A DNA stretch of 64,000 nt from Clostridia bacterium (GTDB lineage Bacteria > Bacillota > Clostridia > Christensenellales > CAG-314): contig JAVVRZ010000001.1 in NCBI GenBank assembly GCA_036654455.1, positions 124,001 to 188,000 on the forward strand, written 5' to 3'. Below, piece after piece: positions 35,422 through 44,712 of this stretch. Position 1 is the stretch's first letter. Each line of letters opens with the position of its first letter. The notes below the pieces were generated by a model. It was given only the letters and a program-made list of their open reading frames with translations. It was not told the origin of the DNA and did not search any database. The position numbers and the translations under genes are program-made.

Positions 35422-36560
35422 TTGTAATTAGATATTCGGAAATTCACTTAAAGGGTAGAAATCGAGGATATTTTGAAAATGCGTTAGTTCGCAATATCAA
35501 AGTTGCGTTACAAGACTTTAATTGTCAGCTATCAAGGCTTTCAACACGCTACATTGTTTCGGGTTTCGAATCAACTAAGCAAGAGCAAATCGTTGCAAGA
35601 CTTAAAAATGTATTTGGTATCAACTCGTTAAGCGTAGCTAACGTTACGCCAACTAATCTTGACGATATAACTAAGGCTTGTATGCAAGTCGCAAAGTCAA
35701 GCGGAACATTTAAAATTATAACTAATCGAGCCGACAAAACTTTTCCATTAAATTCAATGGAAATTAGTTGCGAAATAGGCGGACGATTGTTAGACGCAAA
35801 TCCAAACATTAGCGTCGATATCCACGCTCCCGATTGGTCTATTAACATTGACGTTAGGGAAGGCGGGCAAACCTTAGTTTATTCAAATACCATGCGTTGC
35901 GTCAATGGAATGCCCGTAGGTACGAGCGGTAAGGGAATTCTATTGCTTTCTGGGGGCATAGATAGCCCCGTGGCAGGTTTTATGATGGCTAAGAGGGGAA
36001 TGAGCATACGAGCTTTACACTTCCACAGCTATCCGTTTACAAGCCTACAAGCCAAAGAAAAAGTCTATGAACTTGCAAAAATTTTAAAAGAATATACGAT
36101 TAATTTAACCATAGACGTAGTAAACGTTGCAGAAATTCAAACCAAAATACACGAGCTTTGCCCCGAAGAATTTATGATAACTTTGCTTAGACGTTTTATG
36201 ATGCGTATAGCCGAAAGACTTGTCAAACAGCATAATGCGCAAGCCATAATTACTGGCGAGAGTCTAGGTCAAGTGGCTAGCCAAACAATCGAAGGGCTTA
36301 CAAGCACTAGCTCAGTCACCACTATCCCAATACTTAGACCTTTAATAGGCTTTGATAAAGACGAAATTGTAGAAATAGCCAAAAAAATTAATACTTTTGA
36401 AACTTCAATTAAGCCTTTTGAAGATTGTTGCACTGCATTTTTACCAAAAAGTCCAAGTATCCACCCTAAATTAAAGATGGTTGAACATTTCGAAGAAGCC
36501 TTAGATATAGAAACTCTTGTAAATTCTGCTTTAACTACGATAGAGACAATTACCTTCTAA
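35412..36560 (+). CDS. thiI: tRNA 4-thiouridine synthase ThiI
   Basis: The 382-residue protein has a ferredoxin-like N-terminal domain, THUMP (about 60-165), and a PP-loop ATP-pyrophosphatase domain with LLSGGIDSPVAGFMM (about 178-192) and CTAFLPKSPSIHP near the end. The rhodanese extension of enterobacterial ThiI is absent, as in other Firmicutes. Sulfur should come directly from the overlapping desulfurase. ATG 35412 follows AGGGGA. Confidence 0.95.
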   Translation: MQVIVIRYSEIHLKGRNRGYFENALVRNIKVALQDFNCQLSRLSTRYIVSGFESTKQEQIVARLKNVFGINSLSVANVTPTNLDDITKACMQVAKSSGTFKIITNRADKTFPLNSMEISCEIGGRLLDANPNISVDIHAPDWSINIDVREGGQTLVYSNTMRCVNGMPVGTSGKGILLLSGGIDSPVAGFMMAKRGMSIRALHFHSYPFTSLQAKEKVYELAKILKEYTINLTIDVVNVAEIQTKIHELCPEEFMITLLRRFMMRIAERLVKQHNAQAIITGESLGQVASQTIEGLTSTSSVTTIPILRPLIGFDKDEIVEIAKKINTFETSIKPFEDCCTAFLPKSPSIHPKLKMVEHFEEALDIETLVNSALTTIETITF

Positions 36561-36610
36561 AACCTTTAATCTATGTAATATTTACTACTTTTACTCTATA
36601 AAATAGCATT

Positions 36611-36645
36611 TTATAGCATACTATTTGTGTAATAGTATGCTATAA
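36611..36645. terminator. bidirectional hairpin between thiI and the penicillin-binding protein
   Basis: TTATAGCATACTATT (36611-36625) pairs with AATAGTATGCTATAA (36631-36645), with a TGTGT loop. It covers the stop codon of the minus-strand gene. It includes one copy (36619-36637) of the dispersed 19-nt palindrome. Only short A/T tracts flank it. Confidence 0.7.
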
Positions 36646-38883
36646 ATACCAACTATTTAGAATTTTGTCTAAGACTTTATTCTTTTCTTGTTTTTGTTTT
36701 TGGTTTGCCGGTATGCTTATTGTCACGTTTGCCTTTTGGCAATCGAATACGTCGCACAGTATATAGGTATATGTTTTGTTACATTCGATATTTCTGTCAA
36801 CGAACGTTCTACCGCAATCTTGGCTCAATAGCTCTTTGTTTTCTTCGCAAACTCTATATAAGTAACAATTTTCGCTTTCGGTAGTTATTGTAACATTTTT
36901 ACCATCGTATACAGCTTTAATCAAATTTTTCTTTTCTTGCAAGTAGTTGGGTTTATCCGGCAAATTCTTATTTGAGAAAAATACTTTAACAGTCTTTTTT
37001 GGGTCTAATAAATTGTGAGCTTGAATTAGCCTGTGTTTTTTATATAATTCGTCAAGGTCGATTGTTACTTCCTGAATATTTTGAGGAATTTCAAAATTTT
37101 GCGGAGCGTCATTGTATATTTTATTTAGAATTTTTTTAGCGATTAAGGTGGGCTGATTACTGCCCATTGTTTGATTTGTCAGCAAATTTTCCTTGCTAAG
37201 CCAAACCGTAAAAGTATGTTGTGTCGTATATCCGCAAAGGATAGCTTGACTATTTGCGTTGTCGTTTCCGCTTACCGTGCCTGTCTTGCAAGCTACTTGA
37301 TAAGGTTGATTTATTTTTTTTGCCGTTCCATATTTTGCAACGTCGCATAGCATATTTGTCATAAGAAAAGCTGTTTCGGCATTAAATACTTTTTTTACGC
37401 TTGGAGTATGCGTATAAATTATACCTTGTTTATTGCTGATTGACTTAATAAAACTGGCGTTACTAAATTCGCCATCGTTAGCAAAAGTTGCATAAGATTG
37501 CGTAAGTTCTATAATATTTACGCCTTGACTTATACAGCCTAACGCAAGAGTTAAATTATCATCTTGCTTAGTAGTTTTAATGCCGTTTTTACGTAGATAT
37601 TCTCGACTTTTTTGAGTGCCTATTGTGTTTAATATTTTTATTGCTGGTATATTAAGACTTTTTTCTATTGCTTTGTCAACAGTTGTCCAGCCGTAATACA
37701 TATTTGCGTAGTTGTTTGGTTTGTAACCGTTAAAATTGGTAGGTTCGTCAAGAATTGGCGACTTTGGGCTAATTTCATTTAAGTCTAGCGCCGGAGCGTA
37801 TACAGCAAGCGGTTTTGCTACCGAGCCGATTTGTTTACGAGCATATAGAAAGTCTTCGTTATTTGAAAAATATCCTATTATTCCTCTTGTTTTATTGTCA
37901 AGTAACATTGCTGACTTAGATATTTCTTGTCCGTGAATATCTTTTTCTTCATCTTTTTCTATCGTATCGGCAAGGTCTTTACTAATTTTTTCGTCAAGAT
38001 AAGTTTGTATTAAAAGTTCGGAGTTTTCTAACTGAGTCGGCGTCATATTGAGTAAATCGCAAGCTTGTTTGATTACTCCGTCAACATAACAATCATAGCA
38101 ATCATTATTTGTAATGGTAGCGACTTCGATGTTTTCTTCTAATGCGTTTTGATACTGTTCTTTGTCGATATATTTGTTTTCTAGCATAGTCGCAAGGACT
38201 GTGTTTCTTCTATTAATACATTTCTCTTTGTCAACTAGGGGAGAATATTGGTTTGGCGCTTTAATAATTCCCGCAAGCGTTGCGCTTTGCGACAATGTTA
38301 GTTTATTAGACGGAACATTAAAATATAATTTGCTAGCTCGTTCAATACCATAGGCGTTTTTACCGAAATATATTGAATTTAAATACAGTTCAAGGATTTC
38401 ATTCTTCGAATAATGCTTTTCAAGTTGTAGCGACAACAGAACTTCATTAATTTTTCGCTTTATAGTTTTAGTATTTGACAAATGGCTATTTTTAATAAGT
38501 TGTTGGCTTATTGTCGAACCGCCTTCTTTGAATGAAAATGAAATAAGATTATTTAAAAAAGCTCTTAAAATACTTTTTGTATCAATTCCATTATGGGAAT
38601 AAAATCGTTTATCTTCGATACTGATAAAAGCATTTTTTGTATAATCTTCAAGTTCGGTTAATACCACATACTTTTTACCCGAATTTGTAGGATTGTTAAT
38701 TTTACTATTTGAATTATCGACAATAACCAAACTTTTTGATGCGTTTATTAATTTGTTTTCATCAAATTTGACATATTCTTTATTGCCCACAACACAAATA
38801 ATGCTTACAACTATTGCAAGTAAACATACAATTAGTATTGCCGATAGGGTAATTAAAATTATTTTTGCTTTTTTCTTCTTCAT
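36640..38883 (-). CDS. class A penicillin-binding protein (PBP1a-like)
   Basis: The 747-residue bifunctional peptidoglycan synthase has an N-terminal membrane anchor at about 8-32. The GT51 glycosyltransferase follows, with EDKRFYSHNGID (catalytic E90), GGSTISQQLIKN and KNEILELYLN. The transpeptidase domain carries SVAK (catalytic serine), an SxN-type YATFANDG region and CKTGTVSG. A C-terminal fibronectin-like tail ends in SWYL. It is a single-gene unit convergent with thiI. No good Shine-Dalgarno site precedes the ATG. Confidence 0.93.
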   Translation of the reverse strand: MKKKKAKIILITLSAILIVCLLAIVVSIICVVGNKEYVKFDENKLINASKSLVIVDNSNSKINNPTNSGKKYVVLTELEDYTKNAFISIEDKRFYSHNGIDTKSILRAFLNNLISFSFKEGGSTISQQLIKNSHLSNTKTIKRKINEVLLSLQLEKHYSKNEILELYLNSIYFGKNAYGIERASKLYFNVPSNKLTLSQSATLAGIIKAPNQYSPLVDKEKCINRRNTVLATMLENKYIDKEQYQNALEENIEVATITNNDCYDCYVDGVIKQACDLLNMTPTQLENSELLIQTYLDEKISKDLADTIEKDEEKDIHGQEISKSAMLLDNKTRGIIGYFSNNEDFLYARKQIGSVAKPLAVYAPALDLNEISPKSPILDEPTNFNGYKPNNYANMYYGWTTVDKAIEKSLNIPAIKILNTIGTQKSREYLRKNGIKTTKQDDNLTLALGCISQGVNIIELTQSYATFANDGEFSNASFIKSISNKQGIIYTHTPSVKKVFNAETAFLMTNMLCDVAKYGTAKKINQPYQVACKTGTVSGNDNANSQAILCGYTTQHTFTVWLSKENLLTNQTMGSNQPTLIAKKILNKIYNDAPQNFEIPQNIQEVTIDLDELYKKHRLIQAHNLLDPKKTVKVFFSNKNLPDKPNYLQEKKNLIKAVYDGKNVTITTESENCYLYRVCEENKELLSQDCGRTFVDRNIECNKTYTYILCDVFDCQKANVTISIPANQKQKQEKNKVLDKILNSWYL

Positions 38884-38928
38884 ATCAAATTTATTATCTA
38901 CTTTTAAGCGTAAATTATTTGTTTTCTC

Positions 38929-38957
38929 TTGTAAAAAATGACAAATAAAGTTATAAT
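38929..38957 (+). promoter_or_regulatory. promoter of miaB
   Basis: TTGTAA (38929-38934), a 17-nt spacer and TATAAT (38952-38957). It is divergent from the penicillin-binding protein gene. Confidence 0.75.
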
Positions 38958-38986
38958 CTTTAAAAGACTTGCAAAGGACGTTATTT

Positions 38987-40288
38987 ATGAACTATTTTAT
39001 CAAAACTTATGGCTGTCAAATGAATATACACGAATCCGAAAAGGTTGCGAAAATATTAGAAGATTTGGGATATATTTCAACTAATGATATCGAACTAGCC
39101 GATATTATTGCCTTTAATACTTGTTGCATTAGGGAAACGGCTGAATCAAAAATAAAGGGTCACATAGGCGAACTCAAACGACTTAAACAGCTCAATCCCA
39201 AATTAATTATAGTTATTTTTGGTTGTATGACACAACAAACCAGCGTAGCTAGTTTAGTTGCAAAGAGATTTTCTTATGTTGATATAGTAATAGGCACAAC
39301 AAATTTGCACTTGCTTAAAGATAAGATACTAGCTATAAAACCAAAAAAACAAATTATTGACGTTGACGAATGTTCGGCTCACCCAGAATTGAATTCCTCT
39401 CGCACAAGTTATCCTAACGCTTGGGTAAACATAATTTATGGTTGCAATAATTTTTGTTCGTATTGTATCGTGCCTTATGTTCGTGGCAGAGAACATAGCC
39501 GAAATAAATTAGATATTATAAATGAAGTTAAACAATTAATTGACGAAGGGTATAAAGAAATAACTTTGCTAGGTCAAAATGTCAATTCCTATGGCAATGA
39601 TTTGCAAGACGGTTCTAATTTTGCTGATTTACTTGCAGAAATTGCAACCCTAGACGGACATTTCCGTTTAAGATTTATGACTTCCCACCCAAAAGATTTA
39701 TCACAAAAGGTAATCGATACAATAGCTAAATATCCAAAAATTTGTCATTCTGTGCATTTGCCCGTCCAAAGTGGCAGTGACGAAGTTTTACGTAAAATGA
39801 ACCGTCGTTACACAAGACAGCATTATATAGACTTAGTAAATTCTATTAAGTCTACTATTTCTAACGTGGGCTTGTCTAGCGATATTATGGTGGGCTTTCC
39901 GGGCGAAACCGAACAAGACTTCCTCGACACCTTAGACCTTGTAAGACAAGTTAGATTGACTTCTTGTTTTTGTTTTGTTTATTCTAGGCGTAAAGGTACT
40001 TTGGCAAACGATATGGTTCAAGTTCCGCAAGCAATTAAGACCGACCGCATTAAGCGATTAATCGAAACTCAAAATCAAATTACCAAAGAGATTAGCAAAA
40101 CGTATGAGGGAAACACCTATGAAGTTCTAATCGAAGACACTAACACTAGGTTTGTAGATACTTATTGTGGGCGTACCGATTGTGGAAAACTTGTAAACGT
40201 CAAAAGCAAGGTCAATTTAATAGGGGAGTTTATAAAAGTCAAAATTAAAAAATCTCAATCTGCAACGCTTTGGGGAGAAATATTATAG
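38987..40288 (+). CDS. miaB: tRNA 2-methylthio-N6-isopentenyladenosine methylthiotransferase
   Basis: The 433-residue radical SAM enzyme adds the 2-methylthio group to i6A37. The N-terminal UPF0004 domain begins YFIKTYGCQMNIHESE and has further cluster cysteines (FNTCCIRE, FGCMTQ). The SAM cluster is CNNFCSYC. A C-terminal TRAM domain ends the protein. I chose ATG 38987 with AAAGGA over TTG 38969. The miaA product makes its substrate, and the order miaB-mutS-mutL-miaA resembles Bacillus. Confidence 0.96.
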   Translation: MNYFIKTYGCQMNIHESEKVAKILEDLGYISTNDIELADIIAFNTCCIRETAESKIKGHIGELKRLKQLNPKLIIVIFGCMTQQTSVASLVAKRFSYVDIVIGTTNLHLLKDKILAIKPKKQIIDVDECSAHPELNSSRTSYPNAWVNIIYGCNNFCSYCIVPYVRGREHSRNKLDIINEVKQLIDEGYKEITLLGQNVNSYGNDLQDGSNFADLLAEIATLDGHFRLRFMTSHPKDLSQKVIDTIAKYPKICHSVHLPVQSGSDEVLRKMNRRYTRQHYIDLVNSIKSTISNVGLSSDIMVGFPGETEQDFLDTLDLVRQVRLTSCFCFVYSRRKGTLANDMVQVPQAIKTDRIKRLIETQNQITKEISKTYEGNTYEVLIEDTNTRFVDTYCGRTDCGKLVNVKSKVNLIGEFIKVKIKKSQSATLWGEIL

Positions 40289-40477
40289 TTATGTTAATAT
40301 TTCAATAATGTTTTGCTCAAATATTATTGACATATCGTTTAATTTTATTTCACCGAAATATAAACACGTTATTTAACTATTATTGTATTAACCTTAGACT
40401 AAAAATTTCTTGATATAGTAGGGAAGTTTTATAAATACTTGTAATTTTAACACCATCAAAGCTTTATTAAAAAGAGC

Positions 40478-40506
40478 TTGAAAGTAATAATATATTTAGA
40501 TACTAA
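40478..40506 (+). promoter_or_regulatory. probable promoter of mutS-mutL-miaA
   Basis: TTGAAA (40478-40483), a 17-nt spacer and TACTAA (40501-40506). The -10 is weak. The preceding 190 bases after miaB are AT-rich and hold no feature I can support. Confidence 0.5.
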
Positions 40507-40568
40507 AAAACAATACTTTAAGTTGTATATTAATGTTGTGGCATCAAAAGTTTAAAAGGAGCAAGCCA

Positions 40569-42923
40569 ATGGGGACAGCCGTTTTTGAGCAATATTTAAG
40601 CATTAAAGGTCAATATCCTGACTGTATTTTATTTTTTAGATTAGGCGACTTTTATGAAATGTATAGGGAAGACGCTGAGATTGCTAGCAATTTGCTAGAT
40701 TTAACTCTAACCGCTCGTAGTTTAGGCGAAGAAACTCGCACTATTATGTGTGGAATTCCATTTCATTCGGCTCAAAAATATATAAACAAACTAGTTAGTT
40801 GCGGATATAAAGTCGCTATATGCGAACAAACACCTTCTATAAATGACAAACTAGCGTGCCGAGAAGTTGTAAAAGTTGTTACAAAAGGCACAAACATCAA
40901 CGACCTTGTTGAAGATAGAAATAATTTTATTGCTTCGATATATCTATATGACAATAATTTGGGTTGCGCAATTTGCGACGTTTCAACTGGCGAATTTAAT
41001 GCTTACGAACTTAATGATTTAGATAGTCTTGACAATCTTTTAGTAAGTTTTGCCCCAAATGAAATTATTAGCAATAGCTATTCTTTACGGCTAAACGATT
41101 GTTTGTCTTGTATTCTATCCAAGCAAATTTGTAAAATTACTCCGTATTACGACTACGCTTATAACTATAAAACGGCAAAAGAAATTGTTGATAAAAATTA
41201 CAATAGCGATAGATTTAATTTTTCGATAAATGGACGCAAATTTGCCTTTATTGCCTGTGGTTCGCTATTAAGTTATTTAATAAATAGTCATAAATGCAAT
41301 TTAAACCATATTACTAAGGTAAACTTCAAATCAAATTCGACATATATGTCCCTTGACAGCGTGACAAGACGCAATCTAGAAATATCTCTAACGCTTAGAG
41401 ATGGTAGACGGAAAGGTAGTTTGATTGATTGTTTAGATATGACCTGCACTAATGCCGGCGCAAGAATGCTTGTTGACTGGATTGAACGCCCGCTACAAAA
41501 TATTGAACAAATAAATTATCGCCTTTTTGGCGTAGAAGAATTAGTTAAACTAAAATTGCAAGAGCAACTAAAACAAACCTTAACGCAAACAACGGATATT
41601 CAAAGGGCGATTGCAAAAATTTCTTGCAATTCTTTTAGTGTTGACGACTGTCTGTCTATTAAAAATTCATTAAAATGTTTGCCTAGTTTGTTAATGCATA
41701 TTAATCATTGCAATTCTAACATTATAAAAGATATTATTACTACTTTGCATGGTTACGAGGAAGTAGACAAATTCTTTTCACTTATTTTTGGCAGTGAGAA
41801 TACTTTTGCAAAAGGATATAATGTAGATATCGACCAAGCCTACGACGAACTTAGCCTCGCAAATAAACAGCTACACGAGTATGAAGACGAACTTAAAACT
41901 TCGCTTCAAATTAAGACGTTGAAAGTTTGCGACAACAAAAATTATGGTATCTATATTGAAATTCCCAAAAAACAAAGCAATATTCCGGAAGATTTTTCAT
42001 TAAAAAGCTCTACGACAGCCGTCAATCGATACGTAACGCAGTATACAATTAATCTAGAACATAACTTGCGCTATTTAACTCAAAAGGTAAGCGATTTAGA
42101 ACAAAAATTATTCGCTCAATTTAGAGCGGAATTTGAATCTCGCATACCAATATTACAGCAAATTGCAATTAGCGTAGCGACAATAGACTGCCTTAATAGT
42201 TTTGCGTTTGTTGCGGTTATATATAACTACGTCTTACCTAATATTGTTGAACCTAATCAACCCTTAATAATTGTAGATGGAAGGCACGCAGTAGTTGAAA
42301 GGAATATAGAAAAATTTGTACCAAACAGCTTAATTATCAATCAAGCTCGCACAATTATAGTAACAGGTCCAAATATGGCGGGTAAAAGCACATTTCTTCG
42401 ACAAAATGCAATAATTGTTTTGCTCGCACATATCGGTAGTTTTGTTCCTTGCACAAAAGCGCAAATTCCATTAACCGATAAAATTTTTACACGGGTAGGG
42501 GCAATAGACGACATCTCGCTTAACAAAAGTACTTTTATGGTAGAGATGCTTGAAGTTAAGAATATTCTCTCTCTCACTACAAATAACAGTTTGATATTGT
42601 TAGACGAGATAGGCAAAGAAACTTCAACGCAAGACGGTTTAAGTATTAGCGACGCAATTTTAGAACATATTACTTACTCGATTAAAGCCAAGACTATTTT
42701 TTCTACTCATTTTCATAAACTTGTCGAACGTTATAAAACTAATGAGTTAGTAAAATGTTATCAAAGCAAAATAGAGATTAAGGACGAACATATTAAATTT
42801 TTATACCATATAGCAGAAGGCATTTCTAACAAAAGTTACGGCATTGAGATTGCTTCGCAAGCTGGTATTGCTAAGGATATTATTTTAAGGGCAAAGGAGC
42901 TGACAAGGTTTTATGAAAATTAA
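40569..42923 (+). CDS. mutS: DNA mismatch repair protein MutS, without C-terminal tail
   Basis: The product has 784 residues from ATG 40569, which follows AAAGGAG; the upstream in-frame ATG 40533 has no ribosome site. The mismatch-reading FYE motif is in FFRLGDFYEMY. Connector, lever and clamp domains follow, then Walker A GPNMAGKSTFLRQ (about 600) and LILLDEIGKETSTQDG. The protein stops just after the ATPase helix-turn-helix (AKELTRFYEN). It lacks the ~60-residue tail that in Bacillus and E. coli MutS carries the clamp-binding and tetramer elements. It overlaps mutL by 11 bases. Confidence 0.95.
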   Translation: MGTAVFEQYLSIKGQYPDCILFFRLGDFYEMYREDAEIASNLLDLTLTARSLGEETRTIMCGIPFHSAQKYINKLVSCGYKVAICEQTPSINDKLACREVVKVVTKGTNINDLVEDRNNFIASIYLYDNNLGCAICDVSTGEFNAYELNDLDSLDNLLVSFAPNEIISNSYSLRLNDCLSCILSKQICKITPYYDYAYNYKTAKEIVDKNYNSDRFNFSINGRKFAFIACGSLLSYLINSHKCNLNHITKVNFKSNSTYMSLDSVTRRNLEISLTLRDGRRKGSLIDCLDMTCTNAGARMLVDWIERPLQNIEQINYRLFGVEELVKLKLQEQLKQTLTQTTDIQRAIAKISCNSFSVDDCLSIKNSLKCLPSLLMHINHCNSNIIKDIITTLHGYEEVDKFFSLIFGSENTFAKGYNVDIDQAYDELSLANKQLHEYEDELKTSLQIKTLKVCDNKNYGIYIEIPKKQSNIPEDFSLKSSTTAVNRYVTQYTINLEHNLRYLTQKVSDLEQKLFAQFRAEFESRIPILQQIAISVATIDCLNSFAFVAVIYNYVLPNIVEPNQPLIIVDGRHAVVERNIEKFVPNSLIINQARTIIVTGPNMAGKSTFLRQNAIIVLLAHIGSFVPCTKAQIPLTDKIFTRVGAIDDISLNKSTFMVEMLEVKNILSLTTNNSLILLDEIGKETSTQDGLSISDAILEHITYSIKAKTIFSTHFHKLVERYKTNELVKCYQSKIEIKDEHIKFLYHIAEGISNKSYGIEIASQAGIAKDIILRAKELTRFYEN

Positions 42924-44712
42924 GCAATTAAAAGAGTCTATATTCCTTGATACCAATAATATAGTTAGAGATATTCCTTCGGTAATTAGAGAACTAATTG
43001 AAAATAGTATTGATGCTTCGGCGACTGAAATTACTATAACTATACCCGAAGATTATAGTAGCGTTACCGTTGCCGACAATGGTTGTGGAATAGAAGCTGA
43101 GGACGTTGATTTACTTATTAAGTCAAATTGCACAAGTAAACTTGACCGTAGTGATAAGTTGTTGGGATTTAGGGGTTTATCTCTTTTTTGTATCGGCGAA
43201 TTTGCAAGTATGGATATTACTACAAAAATATCTACTATGAAACCAATAGTATTTAAATATTATAAGGGTTTACGAAATACTATTAAAGACATAGTAACTG
43301 ATGAAATTAAATATGACAGTGGAACAACCATAAAAGTATATGGATTTTATGAAATTGATACGACTTCGCAAACTTTAATTAATGACATTGTTAAAATCGT
43401 TGGTAATATTATTCTTTCAAAACCAAATATTACCTTTTCTCTCACGATAGGAAACTATAATTTGCATCATAAAGCAAGCGAAATGCTTGACGCCGTTGGC
43501 GATGTTTGGGGAGAAAAAGCCAAAAATGATTGTTTCTATGCAACATGGTATTATACTGGTATTACAGTTGAAGGCTGTTTTGGCAAACCTAATTGTTCAA
43601 TCGATACCAAGGTATTACAAACAACGTCCATTAATGGTAGGGTAAGCGTAAACGCAGTTGTACAAAGCGCTATTGAAAACATATATAATCACTATTATAT
43701 GATTTCTAGATTTCCAATTTATTCTCTAAACATTACAATTCCATACAAAGATGTCAACTTCAATCTTGTTGGAGATAAGTCGCAAATTGAATTTAGCGAT
43801 GACGATTATGTCTACAAAGCTGTTAGAGCCTGTGTGTCAAAGTGTCTTCAATACTACTACTTGCATCAAAAATTGAACCAACGAGTAGATTACGTAGCTT
43901 GCTATATCAATAAACACTATCAACTATATACTAATAGTTTAAAGAAATCTAAGATAGCAACTCTTCCTAAAATTAAAGGGTATGACGGGCAAACATTCTA
44001 TGACAACGGCGGAGATATACTTGAACATACAAGTAACTCGTGGTTTTTGCGTGACCATACAATATTCGAATTAAACGAAGCTCTTAGCGACCTATACAAG
44101 AGGGAAACTTGCAAAAAATCCTACTATACTTATGCAAATGCAAAAGTTCTAGGTATGGTCTTTGACCGCTTTATTCTTATGCAGAGAGATGATTTTTTCT
44201 ATTGTTTAGATTATATAGGCATGAGAGCAAAATATTATTTTGATACCTACCTGCTTTCATTTGAAAAGAACATAATCGCAACAACCACAATGGTTGAACC
44301 TTACGTATTTAGACTTGACAAAGTTGATATGCATAACTTAGATTTTCGTATGCCTTTACTTGCGAAGTTAGGCTTTGTTTTTGCGCCATTAACCGACTAC
44401 TATTATAGATTAAATAAGATACCCGACATTTTTGCCGGTTCGCTTGATTATAAAAAATTTGTCACCGAATTATTAGTATTATTACAGCGTCGTGAAGAAC
44501 TTAATGATGAGGAATTTGCCAATTTTATTGATGCATTAGCTTGCAAACATCTTCAAATATGTACCCAAAACATTACGCTTAGCGAACTAAAATCTTTTGT
44601 CAAAAATTTAGACCGTGATAAACTAACAATATCCTACGATGGTAAACCATTAATCGTTGTTCTAACCATTTTTGATTTTCAACGTAAGTTTTTGGGGGAT
44701 AAATGCTTATGA
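42913..44712 (+). CDS. mutL: MutL homologue with degenerate endonuclease site
   Basis: The 599-residue protein sits in the mutS-mutL-miaA position. The GHKL ATPase region keeps IRELIENSIDASATEI (about 26-41), DNGCGIEAED and LGFRGLSLFCIGEF. The usual IAAGEVVERPASV start is changed to FLDTNNIVRDIPSV. In the C-terminal domain the metal-binding motif DQHAxxE is LDYIGMRAKYYFD (about 433-445). The ACxxAI motif is ACKHLQI, and CPHGRP is SYDGKPL. In organisms without MutH, MutL is the strand-nicking enzyme, so this protein looks nicking-deficient. No frameshift is visible. Confidence 0.88.
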   Translation: MKIKQLKESIFLDTNNIVRDIPSVIRELIENSIDASATEITITIPEDYSSVTVADNGCGIEAEDVDLLIKSNCTSKLDRSDKLLGFRGLSLFCIGEFASMDITTKISTMKPIVFKYYKGLRNTIKDIVTDEIKYDSGTTIKVYGFYEIDTTSQTLINDIVKIVGNIILSKPNITFSLTIGNYNLHHKASEMLDAVGDVWGEKAKNDCFYATWYYTGITVEGCFGKPNCSIDTKVLQTTSINGRVSVNAVVQSAIENIYNHYYMISRFPIYSLNITIPYKDVNFNLVGDKSQIEFSDDDYVYKAVRACVSKCLQYYYLHQKLNQRVDYVACYINKHYQLYTNSLKKSKIATLPKIKGYDGQTFYDNGGDILEHTSNSWFLRDHTIFELNEALSDLYKRETCKKSYYTYANAKVLGMVFDRFILMQRDDFFYCLDYIGMRAKYYFDTYLLSFEKNIIATTTMVEPYVFRLDKVDMHNLDFRMPLLAKLGFVFAPLTDYYYRLNKIPDIFAGSLDYKKFVTELLVLLQRREELNDEEFANFIDALACKHLQICTQNITLSELKSFVKNLDRDKLTISYDGKPLIVVLTIFDFQRKFLGDKCL

